DNA of 64,000 nucleotides from Spirochaeta cellobiosiphila DSM 17781 (GTDB lineage Bacteria > Spirochaetota > Spirochaetia > DSM-17781): positions 1-64,000 of the forward strand of contig NZ_AUFW01000007.1 of the NCBI RefSeq assembly GCF_000426705.1. The letters are read 5' to 3'. Below the pieces are notes generated by a model. It worked only from the letters and a program-made list of their open reading frames with translations, made no database searches and was not told the DNA's origin. The first letter of the stretch is position 1; every line of letters starts with the position of its first letter. Of this stretch, positions 55,527 to 64,000 are shown in pieces. The translations under genes were made by a program, and so were the position numbers.

Positions 55527-55555
55527 AGAGGCTGAATAAATCAGCCTCTTTTTTA
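55527..55555. terminator. Terminator after the M15 carboxypeptidase
   Basis: AGAGGCTGA (55527-55535), loop ATAAA, TCAGCCTCT (55541-55549) followed by TTTTTTA. A 9-bp perfect stem. The A-rich other side may serve the convergent nitroreductase gene less well. Confidence 0.9.
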
Positions 55556-56125
55556 TACTCTAAAAGAAAACTCTTCAATTTTCATTCTAGCTCTAGCCTC
55601 TGTTTCTTTTCCTTGCAGATTAGACATTAACCTTTCTGGCGGACCATTGTATCCAATAGCTATAGCTGTAATAGGTTTGATATCACTAGGAATATTAAGA
55701 AGTTCCACAGCTTTATCCGGATAAAACCCAGCCATTTGGTGAACTTTGATACCCATACTTTCTGCTTGAATAGTCATGGAAAACACAGATTGACCTAAAT
55801 CATACACAGCATGATTATTATCCTTACCTGAATGACCAAACATAGTGTGAGCGCTAGCAATCATTAAGACACTAGCCCGTCTGGCCCAATCCTGATTTGG
55901 TTTCTTAAGACATTCCCATATCTTATCAAAACCTTCCGTATCCCTATGGGCATAATAAAAACGCCAAGGCTGTTCATTAAATGAACTTGGGGCCCATCTG
56001 GCGGCCTCTAATAGTCTATCAAAGTCCTCAGGAGCCAGAGGTTTTTCCCAGAATGATCGAGGGCTCCACCTCTCCTGTAGTAAACTAGTGATATGATGAT
56101 CCGTTCGTGCTGTCTTTATTCCCAT
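55553..56125 (-). CDS. Nitroreductase family protein
   Basis: 190 residues. FMN-dependent oxidoreductase fold: LLQERWSPRSFWEKPLAPEDFDRLLEAARWAPSSFNEQPWRF (FMN phosphate and isoalloxazine region), a middle AHTMFGHSGKDN, and PSDIKPITAIAIGYNG at the C-terminus. Substrate may be nitro compounds, quinones or others; cannot be decided. The start has no strong ribosome binding site. It lies 36 bases downstream of msrB on the same strand. Confidence 0.9.
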   Translation of the reverse strand: MGIKTARTDHHITSLLQERWSPRSFWEKPLAPEDFDRLLEAARWAPSSFNEQPWRFYYAHRDTEGFDKIWECLKKPNQDWARRASVLMIASAHTMFGHSGKDNNHAVYDLGQSVFSMTIQAESMGIKVHQMAGFYPDKAVELLNIPSDIKPITAIAIGYNGPPERLMSNLQGKETEARARMKIEEFSFRV

Positions 56126-56161
56126 ACAGTTAATATACCCAGAATTAAGAATAAAGTAAAT

Positions 56162-56656
56162 TTAGGAAGATTTCTCACGCAGATCTTTTAGCCATTGAGG
56201 CATCTCTTCTCCATCAGGAACAAAGACTAAAGCATCTGAGTTAATACAGTAACGAAGTCCTGTTGGCTGAGGGCCATCAGGAAAAATATGCCCTAAATGG
56301 CTGCCACTTAGGGAATCAACTACCTCCACACGAGACATACCAAGACTATTATCTTCTATAAATACCATATTATCCTTGTAAGGAGAGTTATAAAAACTAG
56401 GCCATCCACAATGGGATTCATACTTTTGATCTGTACGAAACAATTCTTGTCCAGTCGCTTTTGAATAGAAAGTGCCCTGCTTATCAACATGATTATATTC
56501 CCCAGTGTGAGGATATTCCGTGTCTTTTTGTCTAAGAATTCCATAAGCCTTTGGGGACAACTGCTTCTTCCACTCTTCTTCGCTTTGCTTAAAGGTATAT
56601 TCAGGTTCTTCCCCTGCTTTATAAATCTTCAACTCATCATCTGATTTGTCTGTCAT
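56162..56656 (-). CDS. msrB: Peptide methionine (R)-S-oxide reductase
   Basis: 164 residues. The catalytic C137 in RYCINS and the second cysteine in HCGWPSF (C83) are present, with SGSHLGHIFPDGP between. The two CxxC zinc pairs of the zinc-binding form are missing (KATGQELF in place of the first pair), so it belongs to the zinc-free group. It repairs the R form of methionine sulfoxide with thioredoxin. GGGGGTAGGAA precedes the ATG. Cotranscribed with the nitroreductase. Confidence 0.94.
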   Translation of the reverse strand: MTDKSDDELKIYKAGEEPEYTFKQSEEEWKKQLSPKAYGILRQKDTEYPHTGEYNHVDKQGTFYSKATGQELFRTDQKYESHCGWPSFYNSPYKDNMVFIEDNSLGMSRVEVVDSLSGSHLGHIFPDGPQPTGLRYCINSDALVFVPDGEEMPQWLKDLREKSS

Positions 56657-56922
56657 TTCCTACCCCCATAAGAATTTAAGCATAATTTCGAAAAAGGCAA
56701 GGCCCTCAAAAAGTGCAAACAAACTGATCCCATACTTTAATAAAAGTTTGAACTCTCATATCTATTTAACCAATCTATGCTACTAAAAGCAGTTCGAGAC
56801 TGCATTGCATCAAACGCAATATTAAATAAACAAAATAGCACGAATAAGAACACTAAAAGGAATAGACTTAAGCAGAAGCTAGTTGTATGGTGATAAAAAC
56901 CAATACCAATAAGAGGTCGCAT

Positions 56923-58392
56923 ATGAATTATTTCAATTCCATACCTTTCCGTTCCCAGATGCAACAACTAGGAACATGTCGTTTTATGGATAAAGCTGAA
57001 TTTTCCAATGGAGTAGATATACTCAAGGGCAAGAAGATTGTCATTGTCGGATGTGGGTCTCAAGGACTCAACCAGGGTCTTAACCTAAGAGATTCCGGTT
57101 TAGATGTAAGTTATGCTCTTCGAGCTGCTTCTATTGAAGCCAAGCGTCCTAGTTATATCAATGCCACTGAGAACAACTTTAAGGTTGGAACTTACGAAGA
57201 AATGATTCCTCAGGCAGATGTAGTTATTAACTTAACTCCCGACAAACAGCACTCAGGTGTTATCGATGCCGTTATGCCTCTTATGAAGAAAGACACTGTG
57301 CTCTCCTACAGCCATGGTTTTAACATCGTAGAAGAAGGAAAACAGATACGTAAAGATATTACTGTTATTATGATGGCACCCAAATCACCGGGATCCGAGG
57401 TTCGTGAAGAATACAAAAGAGGATTTGGAGTTCCTACCCTTATCGCTGTACACCCTGAAAACGACCCTAATGGTGACGGATTGGAATATGCCAAAGCTTA
57501 TGCAGTAGGAACAGGGGGAGATAAAGCTGGAGTTCTTCAATCAAGCTTTGTTGCTGAAGTTAAATCAGATCTTATGGGTGAACAAACCATCCTTTGTGGT
57601 ATGCTTCAAGCAGGATCTATCCTTTGTTTTGATAAAATGGTAGCCGAAGGTATAGAGCCTTCCTATGCCTCCAAGTTAGTACAATTTGGCTGGGAGACCA
57701 TCACAGAAGCCCTTAAACACGGGGGTATCACCAACATGATGGACAGACTAAGCAATCCTGATAAAATCACAGCTTTTGCTTTAGCAGAAGAACTCAAAGA
57801 CCTAATGACAGACCTATACTTCAAACATCAGGATGATATTATCTCCGGTAAGTTCTCTGAAACGATGATGGCCGACTGGGCTAAAGATGATATAGACCTT
57901 CTCACCTGGCGGGAAGAAACAAACAAGACCGCTTTTGAAACAACAGGAATCACAAAAGAAGAAATCACAGAACAAGAATACTTTGATAAGGGTATCCTTA
58001 TGGTAGCCATGGTAAAAGCTGGTGTTGAGCTGGCCTTTGAAGTTATGGTGGAATCCGGCATAAAGGAAGAATCAGCATATTATGAATCTCTTCACGAGCT
58101 TCCCCTTATTGCCAATACAATCGCCCGTAAGAAACTCTATGAAATGAATAAAATCATATCTGATACAGCAGAATACGGTACTTACCTATTCGCAAATGCA
58201 GCCATTCCTTTATTACGTGACTGGGTTAACGAACAAGCTCAGGATGTTATTGGTCGCATCAGTGAAAAGGAAGACAACAGCGTGAATAACATTGACCTCG
58301 TGACCATTAATGATGAGATCCGAAATCACCCCATTGAAGAAGTGGGTCGCACACTTCGATCTTATATGACTGCTATGAAGTCAATCTATTAA
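56923..58392 (+). CDS. ilvC: Ketol-acid reductoisomerase, class II
   Basis: 489 residues from ATG 56923 ([12 protein letters not shown] is the canonical N-terminus of the long, E. coli-like form; AGAGGT precedes). It isomerises and reduces acetohydroxy acids in valine and isoleucine synthesis. NADPH site GCGSQG; residues [32 protein letters not shown] and the duplicated C-terminal knotted domain are present. It stands alone without ilvB or ilvD. The 265-base gap before it contains short hairpins but no clear T-box or leader peptide. Confidence 0.95.
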   Translation: MNYFNSIPFRSQMQQLGTCRFMDKAEFSNGVDILKGKKIVIVGCGSQGLNQGLNLRDSGLDVSYALRAASIEAKRPSYINATENNFKVGTYEEMIPQADVVINLTPDKQHSGVIDAVMPLMKKDTVLSYSHGFNIVEEGKQIRKDITVIMMAPKSPGSEVREEYKRGFGVPTLIAVHPENDPNGDGLEYAKAYAVGTGGDKAGVLQSSFVAEVKSDLMGEQTILCGMLQAGSILCFDKMVAEGIEPSYASKLVQFGWETITEALKHGGITNMMDRLSNPDKITAFALAEELKDLMTDLYFKHQDDIISGKFSETMMADWAKDDIDLLTWREETNKTAFETTGITKEEITEQEYFDKGILMVAMVKAGVELAFEVMVESGIKEESAYYESLHELPLIANTIARKKLYEMNKIISDTAEYGTYLFANAAIPLLRDWVNEQAQDVIGRISEKEDNSVNNIDLVTINDEIRNHPIEEVGRTLRSYMTAMKSIY

Positions 58393-58420
58393 GATATTTT
58401 AACAAAACCTACTCTTGATA

Positions 58421-58446
58421 AACCCGCCTCCCTGGCGGGTTCTTTA
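58421..58446 (+). terminator. Terminator of ilvC
   Basis: AACCCGCC (58421-58428) and GGCGGGTT (58434-58441) form an 8-bp stem followed by CTTTA. Confidence 0.8.
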
Positions 58447-58615
58447 CTCTTAACAATACTCTTACCATCTGCAAGAACAGCCGTTAATTAAAACAATGTT
58501 TTCACTAGGATCCTCTAAAATTGGAAAAACTGGCCAATATTGACCACTCCTATAAATCTGTAAGAATAACTGGAATACCTGGATAAAACATAATGTACGA
58601 ATAAACAAACAGTTC

Positions 58616-59350
58616 TTAAATATAGCCTTTCAATTTGTAAACAAATGTCCCTAACCACTCTTTAAAGACAAAGGCAGTATTGAGAACGCTCCGCTCATTA
58701 GGAAGGAATTTGTATAACCCTCTTTGCTGTTGGGACCTGAAATCCACAGGGTAAGGATCGCATTGGTATCCCAGTTTATTAAAGCAACCTAGCGCCCGTT
58801 TCATGTGAAAGGCACTGGTTACTAATAAGACCTTGCTGTTCTCAATAGATAGAAGATCCTTCGTATAAAGGGCATTTTCATAGGTATTACGACTTTTTGA
58901 TTCTATGAGAATTTGAGATTCATCCAATTGATATTCTAACCACGGTAATAGCATATCTGCTTCTGAATCGTCCTGATTCATAATGTCACCACTACCACCT
59001 GTAAAGATGAGCTTCGACGCTATCCCTTTTTTGACTAGATGTACCCCTTGGAGAATACGATCCACACTGGCATTGAACTCAGGAAGTTCTGTCTTACTAT
59101 GGGCGATATCTACAAATCCTCCTAAGACAATGACATAATCATAGTGAGGGGTACCAAGTCTTTGAGGTTTCAACTCTACAGATTTAACCAACCAATCACT
59201 AATTAGGGGAGTACTGACCAGATAAAGGAAAAGTACACAATACTTATACCCCTTAGGTTTCTTTAGAATTTTCAGGAGGATCAATATCAATAAAAAGAGA
59301 AAAACCGGATGTGTTATATATCCTATGGTCTTGGATAAGAAAAAAAACAC
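58616..59350 (-). CDS. YdcF/SanA-like (DUF218) membrane protein
   Basis: 244 residues. GTG start with GGAG 7 bases before. Two N-terminal membrane segments (PVFLFLLILILLKIL and YCVLFLYLVSTPLISDWLV) are followed by a DUF218 domain: YDYVIVLGG, ASVDRILQGVHLVKKG, LIFTGGSGD, SEADMLLPWL, ESKSRNTYENALYTKDLL and VLLVTSAFHMKRAL. Similar to YdcF/ElyC proteins linked to envelope polysaccharide or peptidoglycan metabolism. Single gene. Bases 58447-58615 show nothing else. Confidence 0.88.
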   Translation of the reverse strand: MFFFLSKTIGYITHPVFLFLLILILLKILKKPKGYKYCVLFLYLVSTPLISDWLVKSVELKPQRLGTPHYDYVIVLGGFVDIAHSKTELPEFNASVDRILQGVHLVKKGIASKLIFTGGSGDIMNQDDSEADMLLPWLEYQLDESQILIESKSRNTYENALYTKDLLSIENSKVLLVTSAFHMKRALGCFNKLGYQCDPYPVDFRSQQQRGLYKFLPNERSVLNTAFVFKEWLGTFVYKLKGYI

Positions 59351-59436
59351 ACGCTACTCCTGATCTATCATTTTCTTTTTTGTATCTATATGAATTGTAT
59401 CAATATTGTTCAGAGATGATAAGAAGTATTAATACA

Positions 59437-59461
59437 TAAAAAAACCGGGCTTTCACCCGGT
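59437..59461 (-). terminator. Terminator of the pyruvate dehydrogenase operon
   Basis: On the minus strand ACCGGG (59461-59456) and CCCGGT (59449-59444) with a 6-base loop, followed by a TTTTTTT run. It is 26 bases after the lpdA stop. Confidence 0.88.
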
Positions 59462-59486
59462 CTTTTATAGATAAGTTCTATCTTAC

Positions 59487-60869
59487 CTAGATATGAATAG
59501 CCCAACCTTCTGCAGCTCTTGCAGCTTCCATTACACCTTCACTTAATGTGGGGTGAGCATGGACAAGGGTGGCAATATCTTCAGGTAATAACTCTGCTTT
59601 CTTAGCCAATAGCAGTTCATGAATCAACTCTGTGGCCTGTGGTCCGACAACATGACATCCAAGGATCTCTTTTGTCTTAGGATCAAAGAGGATCTTTACT
59701 AAACCATCCTGCTGACCGATAGCTACGGCTTTACCAATAGCGACAAAGGGGAAAAGAGCTTTTTCATAAGCAATACCGGCCTCTTTAGCGCGAGCTTCAT
59801 TGTATCCAAAGCTGGCAATCTGGGGTTCACAGTAGGTTGCTCCAGGGATTAATTGAGGATCAAGCTTCTTCTCATGTCCTACACCAGCCATGTGTTCTAC
59901 CGCGATTTCCCCTTCTTTGCTAGCGACATGAGCTAACAAAGGACTAGGAACGATATCACCAATGGCATAAATACTAGGGACTCCTGTCTGATAGTAGTCC
60001 CCTACTTTTACAAATCCCCGTTCAATTCTAATTCCAAGCTCTTCTAATCCTAAGTTAGCTGTATTAGGTACACGACCTACTGCCACAAGGATCTTATCAG
60101 CTTTGATAGTATCTTCTTTACCATCTTTTTCAACAGTTACAGTTACGGAGGACTTTGTCTTCTTAAGGGACTTCGCTGTTGTTCCTGTCAGGAACTTAAC
60201 ACCTCTGTTTTTGAAGGCCTTTTCCACAACCTTGGCTGTGTCTCTGTCTTCTACAGGGAGAATATTAGGAAGCATTTCTATAACAGTTACATCTACTCCA
60301 AAGGCATTCATTACATATGCGAATTCCATTCCTATTGCCCCGGAACCTAATATCACAAGGCTTGAGGGGAGTTTTTCCAACATGAGGATACCTGTGGAAC
60401 TGAGAACGACCTCTTCATCAAACTCAAATCCGGGAATCTGTCGTGGAGAAGACCCTGTTGCCAAAAGGATAAACTTGGCAGAGTAGGCTTTGCCATCCAC
60501 ATCGATATTGTTTTCACCAGTTACTTTGGCAGTACCTTTGATGTATTCCACTTTATTTTTTTTGAAAAGTCCGCTCACTCCTTTCGTCATCTGACTTACA
60601 ACAGCACGGGATTTATCAAAAACAGCTTTGTAATTTAAACCGCTTGTATCTGCTTTAACACCAATTTCTTCAAGCTCTTTTATAGCATGATAGTTTTCTG
60701 CCTGGTGGATGAGAGCCTTAGAAGGAATACAACCTATGTTAAGGCAGACTCCTCCTGGACTATCTTTTTCTATAACAGCCGTTTTTAGGCCTAATTGGCT
60801 GGCCCGTATGGCAGCAACATATCCGCCAGGACCAGCACCGATTACTATTAAATCAAAATCAAAACTCAA
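59487..60869 (-). CDS. lpdA: Dihydrolipoyl dehydrogenase (E3)
   Basis: 460 residues. TTG start with AAGGAG 6 bases before it. FAD site GAGPGGYVAAIRASQLG, redox disulfide C42-C47 (GGVCLNIGCIPS), NAD site GSGAIGMEFAYV, second FAD block YAIGDIV and the His-Glu pair in HAHPTLSEG at the C-terminus are all present. It reoxidises the lipoamide of E2. Last gene of the operon, 10 bases after pdhC. Confidence 0.95.
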   Translation of the reverse strand: MSFDFDLIVIGAGPGGYVAAIRASQLGLKTAVIEKDSPGGVCLNIGCIPSKALIHQAENYHAIKELEEIGVKADTSGLNYKAVFDKSRAVVSQMTKGVSGLFKKNKVEYIKGTAKVTGENNIDVDGKAYSAKFILLATGSSPRQIPGFEFDEEVVLSSTGILMLEKLPSSLVILGSGAIGMEFAYVMNAFGVDVTVIEMLPNILPVEDRDTAKVVEKAFKNRGVKFLTGTTAKSLKKTKSSVTVTVEKDGKEDTIKADKILVAVGRVPNTANLGLEELGIRIERGFVKVGDYYQTGVPSIYAIGDIVPSPLLAHVASKEGEIAVEHMAGVGHEKKLDPQLIPGATYCEPQIASFGYNEARAKEAGIAYEKALFPFVAIGKAVAIGQQDGLVKILFDPKTKEILGCHVVGPQATELIHELLLAKKAELLPEDIATLVHAHPTLSEGVMEAARAAEGWAIHI

Positions 60870-60879
60870 GATATTCTCC

Positions 60880-62172
60880 TTACATTAATAACTGGAAAGG
60901 ATCTTCCATCATCTTTTTCATGTCACTCATGAAAGCGGCTCCAATGGCTCCGTCTATCGTTCTGTGGTCACAGCTCAAGGTCATTTTCATGATATTCTTG
61001 ATTTCTAGTTCATCATTATCATTGACAACAGGAGTCTTAACTGTAGCGCCCAAGGCTAATATGGCTGAGCCGGGAGGATTGATAATGGCTGTAAACTCCT
61101 CAATACCAAATGATCCTAGATTACTAATAGTAAATGTAGCACCATTATATTCATCAGGAGCTAAGCCGCCATTCTTGGCTTTATCAATGAGAACCTTTAG
61201 TTCTGCATCTATCTGGGCAATCCCTTTGTTTCCACAGTCTCGTACAACAGGAGTTATAAGACCGGTAGGTAAGGCTACTGCCAAGCCGATATCAATTGAA
61301 CCATGGAATTGAATACTGTCACCTAACCAGGAGGAGTTCAACTCTCTGTGTCGTTTAATAGCTTCTGCTGCGAATTTCATGAAGAAGGGATTTAATCCTA
61401 ACTTTTCTTTTGCCCGGGCATTGGCTTTCTTACGGAAATCAACCATGCCATCCATAGCAACAGATAAGGTTAGATAAAAGTGGGGAGCCCCGAACTTACT
61501 TTCGGCTAATCGTTTAGCGATGGTTTGTCGCATTCGACTAACAGGTACGGTTTCATCCACTAGAGGACTTCCGAAGGAATTTCCTGAACTACCACCAACT
61601 GCTACACCCTCTACAGGAGCGAGAGGTGCTTTGAAGTTTTCTACATCTTCCTTAACGATTCGTCCTGCAGGACCAGTTCCTTTCACCATACCAAGATTAA
61701 TGCCTCTGGAGGCGGCAATTTTTCGTGCTAATGGACTGGCTTTAATCCGATCATCACTGCTGGGAGAGACACTGGGTGCGGGTGTAGAAGCCTTAGGAGC
61801 TGCTGGTTTTGGTGCAGCTTCTTTGGCCGCTTCAGAAGCAGGAGCGGTTTCCTTTTTGGGTTCTTCTGCTTTTGGTTCAGGAGCCGCTGCTGGAGCAGCC
61901 TCAGCTTCAGCCACCAGATCAGAAACATCCTCGCCTTCTTCACCAATTATGGCAATAACATCTCCCACTCTTGCTGGTGATCCTTCACCTTTGATTATTT
62001 TAAGTAGAGTCCCCTCTTGGGCTGACTCGTATTCCATACTGGCTTTATCAGTCTCAACCTCACACAGAACATCTCCTGTACTGATGGTATCGCCCTCTTT
62101 AGCACTCCAGTTAAGTATGGTTCCTTCCTCCATAGTGGGAGAAAGGGCTATCATTAATACATTTTCTGCCAT
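60880..62172 (-). CDS. pdhC: Pyruvate dehydrogenase E2, dihydrolipoyl acetyltransferase
   Basis: 430 residues. One lipoyl domain with the modified K43 in ETDKASMEYES, an alanine/proline/glutamate-rich linker (95-140), an E3-binding domain (ASPLARKIAASRGINLGMVKGTGPAGRI) and the acyltransferase domain ending DHRTIDGA (HxxxDG). Two or three lipoyl domains occur in other E2 proteins; here there is one. Its linker causes a long spurious open frame on the other strand. Substrate pyruvate is inferred from the E1 sequences; a 2-oxo acid with another side chain is less likely. Confidence 0.94.
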   Translation of the reverse strand: MAENVLMIALSPTMEEGTILNWSAKEGDTISTGDVLCEVETDKASMEYESAQEGTLLKIIKGEGSPARVGDVIAIIGEEGEDVSDLVAEAEAAPAAAPEPKAEEPKKETAPASEAAKEAAPKPAAPKASTPAPSVSPSSDDRIKASPLARKIAASRGINLGMVKGTGPAGRIVKEDVENFKAPLAPVEGVAVGGSSGNSFGSPLVDETVPVSRMRQTIAKRLAESKFGAPHFYLTLSVAMDGMVDFRKKANARAKEKLGLNPFFMKFAAEAIKRHRELNSSWLGDSIQFHGSIDIGLAVALPTGLITPVVRDCGNKGIAQIDAELKVLIDKAKNGGLAPDEYNGATFTISNLGSFGIEEFTAIINPPGSAILALGATVKTPVVNDNDELEIKNIMKMTLSCDHRTIDGAIGAAFMSDMKKMMEDPFQLLM

Positions 62173-62175
62173 GTT

Positions 62176-63159
62176 CTATCCTTCTCTGTATAGGGTTTTC
62201 TTCGCTGCCGCCACAATCTTGGCCACAGTGGGTTGAACCTCAAGCTCTAATGTGTGGTTATAAGGCATAGGAACATCTTCTGATGAGACAAACTCAACAG
62301 GTGCATCCAGGTCATCAAAACATTTAGCAGAAATTAATCCGCTTATATGGGATCCCACACTTGCCTGGGGCCATGCTTCATCGACGACGACAACATGATT
62401 GGTTTTTCTAACAGATCCAAAAATTGTTTCTTCATCTAAGGGTCTGATAGATCGTATATCTATTACTTCTGCACTAATGCCTTCTTTTGCCAACTCTTCA
62501 GCGGCCTCTTCCAACATTTTCATAGGCTTTGAGAAACTCACGAGGGTAACATGCTCACCTTCTCGTCGTATAGCAGCCTTTCCAAAAGGTATTGTGTATT
62601 CCTCTTCAGGAACTTCTCCTGTCCAGCCATAGTACATTTCAGCTTCTAAGAAGATAACAGGGTTATCATCTCTAATAGCGGTCTTTAACAGACCCTTGGC
62701 ATCATAAGGTGTAGATGGTGCAACCACTTTGATACCAGGTATATGCATAAAATAAGAAGCAAAACTTTGACTATGCTGGCTGGATAGGAACTCAGCCGGT
62801 CCATTAGGTCCACGCACTACCATGGGAACTTTTAACTGACCACCTGACATGTGTCTTAACTTAGCAGCATTGTTAATAATCTGATCAATAGCTAACAATC
62901 CGAATTGGAAAGTCATCCATTCTACTACTGGGCGTAATCCTACAGAGGCGGCACCAACGGCAACACCTGTAAAACCTAATTCGGTGATTGGTGTGTCAAT
63001 GACTCTCTTATCTCCGTATTTTTCCCATAACCCTTTGGATACTTTATAAGCTCCATTATATTGAGCCACTTCTTCACCCATTAAGAGGACGTTCTCGTCA
63101 CGAGTCATTTCCTCATCCAAGGCCTGACGAAGGGCTTCTCTCATTGCTATTATTGCCAT
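62176..63159 (-). CDS. pdhB: Pyruvate dehydrogenase E1 beta subunit
   Basis: 327 residues. MREALRQALDEEMTRDENVLLMGEEVAQYNGAYKV, DTPITELGFTGVAVGAA, QLKVPMVVRGPNG, HSQSFASYFMHIPG, and VIFLEAEMYYG are standard for the beta chain of heterotetrameric E1. It helps bind thiamine diphosphate and forms the E2 contact. pdhC follows after 3 bases, pdhA precedes by 14. Confidence 0.95.
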   Translation of the reverse strand: MAIIAMREALRQALDEEMTRDENVLLMGEEVAQYNGAYKVSKGLWEKYGDKRVIDTPITELGFTGVAVGAASVGLRPVVEWMTFQFGLLAIDQIINNAAKLRHMSGGQLKVPMVVRGPNGPAEFLSSQHSQSFASYFMHIPGIKVVAPSTPYDAKGLLKTAIRDDNPVIFLEAEMYYGWTGEVPEEEYTIPFGKAAIRREGEHVTLVSFSKPMKMLEEAAEELAKEGISAEVIDIRSIRPLDEETIFGSVRKTNHVVVVDEAWPQASVGSHISGLISAKCFDDLDAPVEFVSSEDVPMPYNHTLELEVQPTVAKIVAAAKKTLYREG

Positions 63160-63173
63160 ACTCTTCTTCCTCC

Positions 63174-64000
63174 CTAGGCCAAAATATCTTCGTACATATC
63201 ACTTAATGGTGGTTCTGGTGATTTATCTGCAAACTCTATAGCATCCTGAACCCTTTTCTTATCTTCTTTGTCCCATTCTTTGAATTGTTCATCTGTGATC
63301 AATCCAGCATCCAGCATTCGAGCTTTTAGTCCTAAAATAGGATCCTTTTGTTTGTATGCTTCTAAGTCTTCTTTAGAACGATATTTGGCCGGATCACTCA
63401 TAGAGTGTCCTTTATATCTATATGTTTGAATCTCAATGAAAGCAGGAAGAGCTTGTTCTTTCGCTTGTTTTACTGCTTTACCTAGTTCTTCATACACAGC
63501 GATAACATCCATACCATCTACCTGCCAACTGGGAATTCCATAGCTATTACCCATTATAGAGTAATCAGTTACAGATGATACACGATCATAGGAAGTACCC
63601 ATTCCGTACTGGTTATTTTCACATATAAAAACTACGGGCAGATTCCATATTTTCGCCAGGTTAAGAGTCTCATGGAATGACCCTTGGTGAATCGCTCCAT
63701 CACCAAAAAAGACCAGAGTAGCACCTCCTGTGCCTTTATAGGCCTGCATAAGGGCGACCCCACCTGCAACGGGGATCTGGCCTCCGACGATACCATTTCC
63801 ACCTAGCATATGTTTTTCAACATCAAACATATGCATGGATCCACCTTTACCTCGGCTAACACCAGTTGATTTACCATAAAGTTCGGCCATAATAGCATTG
63901 GGATCCATTCCCACAGCTAAGGCATGTCCGTGATCTCTATATCCTGTCAGAATATAATCCGTCTTCATATCCAGAGCTTTGACTGCACCAATAGCGACGG
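63174..64000 (-). CDS. pdhA: Pyruvate dehydrogenase E1 alpha subunit, 5' end beyond the right edge
   Basis: 275 residues are visible and the frame is open to base 64000 (VAIGAVKALD before TDYILTGYRDHGHALAVG), so the first 50 or so residues are missing. The ATG at 63968 lies inside conserved sequence and is not the start. The thiamine-diphosphate motif GDGAIHQGSFHE to CENN, the GGSMHMFD block and the phosphorylation-loop region KYRSKEDLEAYKQKDPI are present. It decarboxylates pyruvate and transfers the acetyl group to E2. Confidence 0.94.
   Translation of the reverse strand, partial: VAIGAVKALDMKTDYILTGYRDHGHALAVGMDPNAIMAELYGKSTGVSRGKGGSMHMFDVEKHMLGGNGIVGGQIPVAGGVALMQAYKGTGGATLVFFGDGAIHQGSFHETLNLAKIWNLPVVFICENNQYGMGTSYDRVSSVTDYSIMGNSYGIPSWQVDGMDVIAVYEELGKAVKQAKEQALPAFIEIQTYRYKGHSMSDPAKYRSKEDLEAYKQKDPILGLKARMLDAGLITDEQFKEWDKEDKKRVQDAIEFADKSPEPPLSDMYEDILA

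Noticed and set aside
56657-56922. Possible leader peptide, T-box or attenuator before ilvC
   Set aside because: Only short hairpins (about 5-6 bp) are seen; no run of Val/Leu/Ile codons and no T-box consensus.
61520-62236. Long open frame (238 codons) on the plus strand opposite pdhC
   Set aside because: It is a shadow of the Ala/Pro/Glu-rich linker and lipoyl domain of pdhC. It has no ribosome binding site and low-complexity content.

Overview
The window is a chromosomal stretch of about 40% GC with tightly packed operons on both strands. Almost all genes are housekeeping or cell-envelope genes. I see no rRNA, tRNA, transposase, prophage or CRISPR array. The many lipoproteins with relaxed lipoboxes (LLSC, NSC, TNC, IGC, FSC, MAC, ASC), the Gld-like ABC cluster with a DUF4340 partner, the M16C peptidase, an orphan solute-binding protein and a four-gene pyruvate dehydrogenase operon suggest a free-living spirochaete (Spirochaetales-like). 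That assignment is an inference from gene content, not from a marker gene.

Layout. 1-4841: a tandem family of paralogous two-domain lipoproteins of unknown function, with truncated and decayed copies and palindromic repeats between them. 4850-6376: a B12-binding radical SAM protein. 6419-9052: purK-purE-tsaC. 9108-12735: an FMN riboswitch followed by ribD-ribE-ribBA-ribH and a terminator. 12741-14185 (minus): a NicO-type metal exporter with a DUF1007 partner. 14268-17228: a class II photolyase converging on an M15 peptidase lipoprotein and an unknown protein. 17343-22137 (minus): a Gld-like ABC operon with DUF4340, ending in three successive hairpin terminators. 22304-22675: a DksA-like protein that has lost most of its zinc ligands. 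22854-25249: a spore-photoproduct-lyase-like radical SAM protein and an orphan solute-binding protein. 25287-25457: a 56-residue basic protein. 25572-27312: an SGNH esterase and a decayed copy of its 3' end.

27451-39772 (plus): an envelope cluster with a CapA-like lipoprotein, a very large alpha-2-macroglobulin with an intact thioester motif, PBP1C and an SH3 lipoprotein, followed by gpmI. 39846-49057 (minus): adenosine deaminase, a PreP-like M16C peptidase, a rhodanese, then rpsU, an M23 peptidase, recJ and pyrimidine-nucleoside phosphorylase. 49295-58392: monomeric isocitrate dehydrogenase, recO (convergent), lon overlapping an M15 carboxypeptidase, nitroreductase and msrB (minus), and ilvC. 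58616-64000 (minus): a YdcF-like membrane protein and the operon pdhA-pdhB-pdhC-lpdA, with pdhA running off the right edge.

The most distinctive parts are the lipoprotein array with its decay products, the small conserved-looking basic protein, the apparent AUC start of rpsU, the DksA homologue with one zinc cysteine, the SPL-like protein lacking the hydrogen-donor cysteine, and the translational switch (a hairpin covering the ribosome binding site) downstream of the FMN aptamer.
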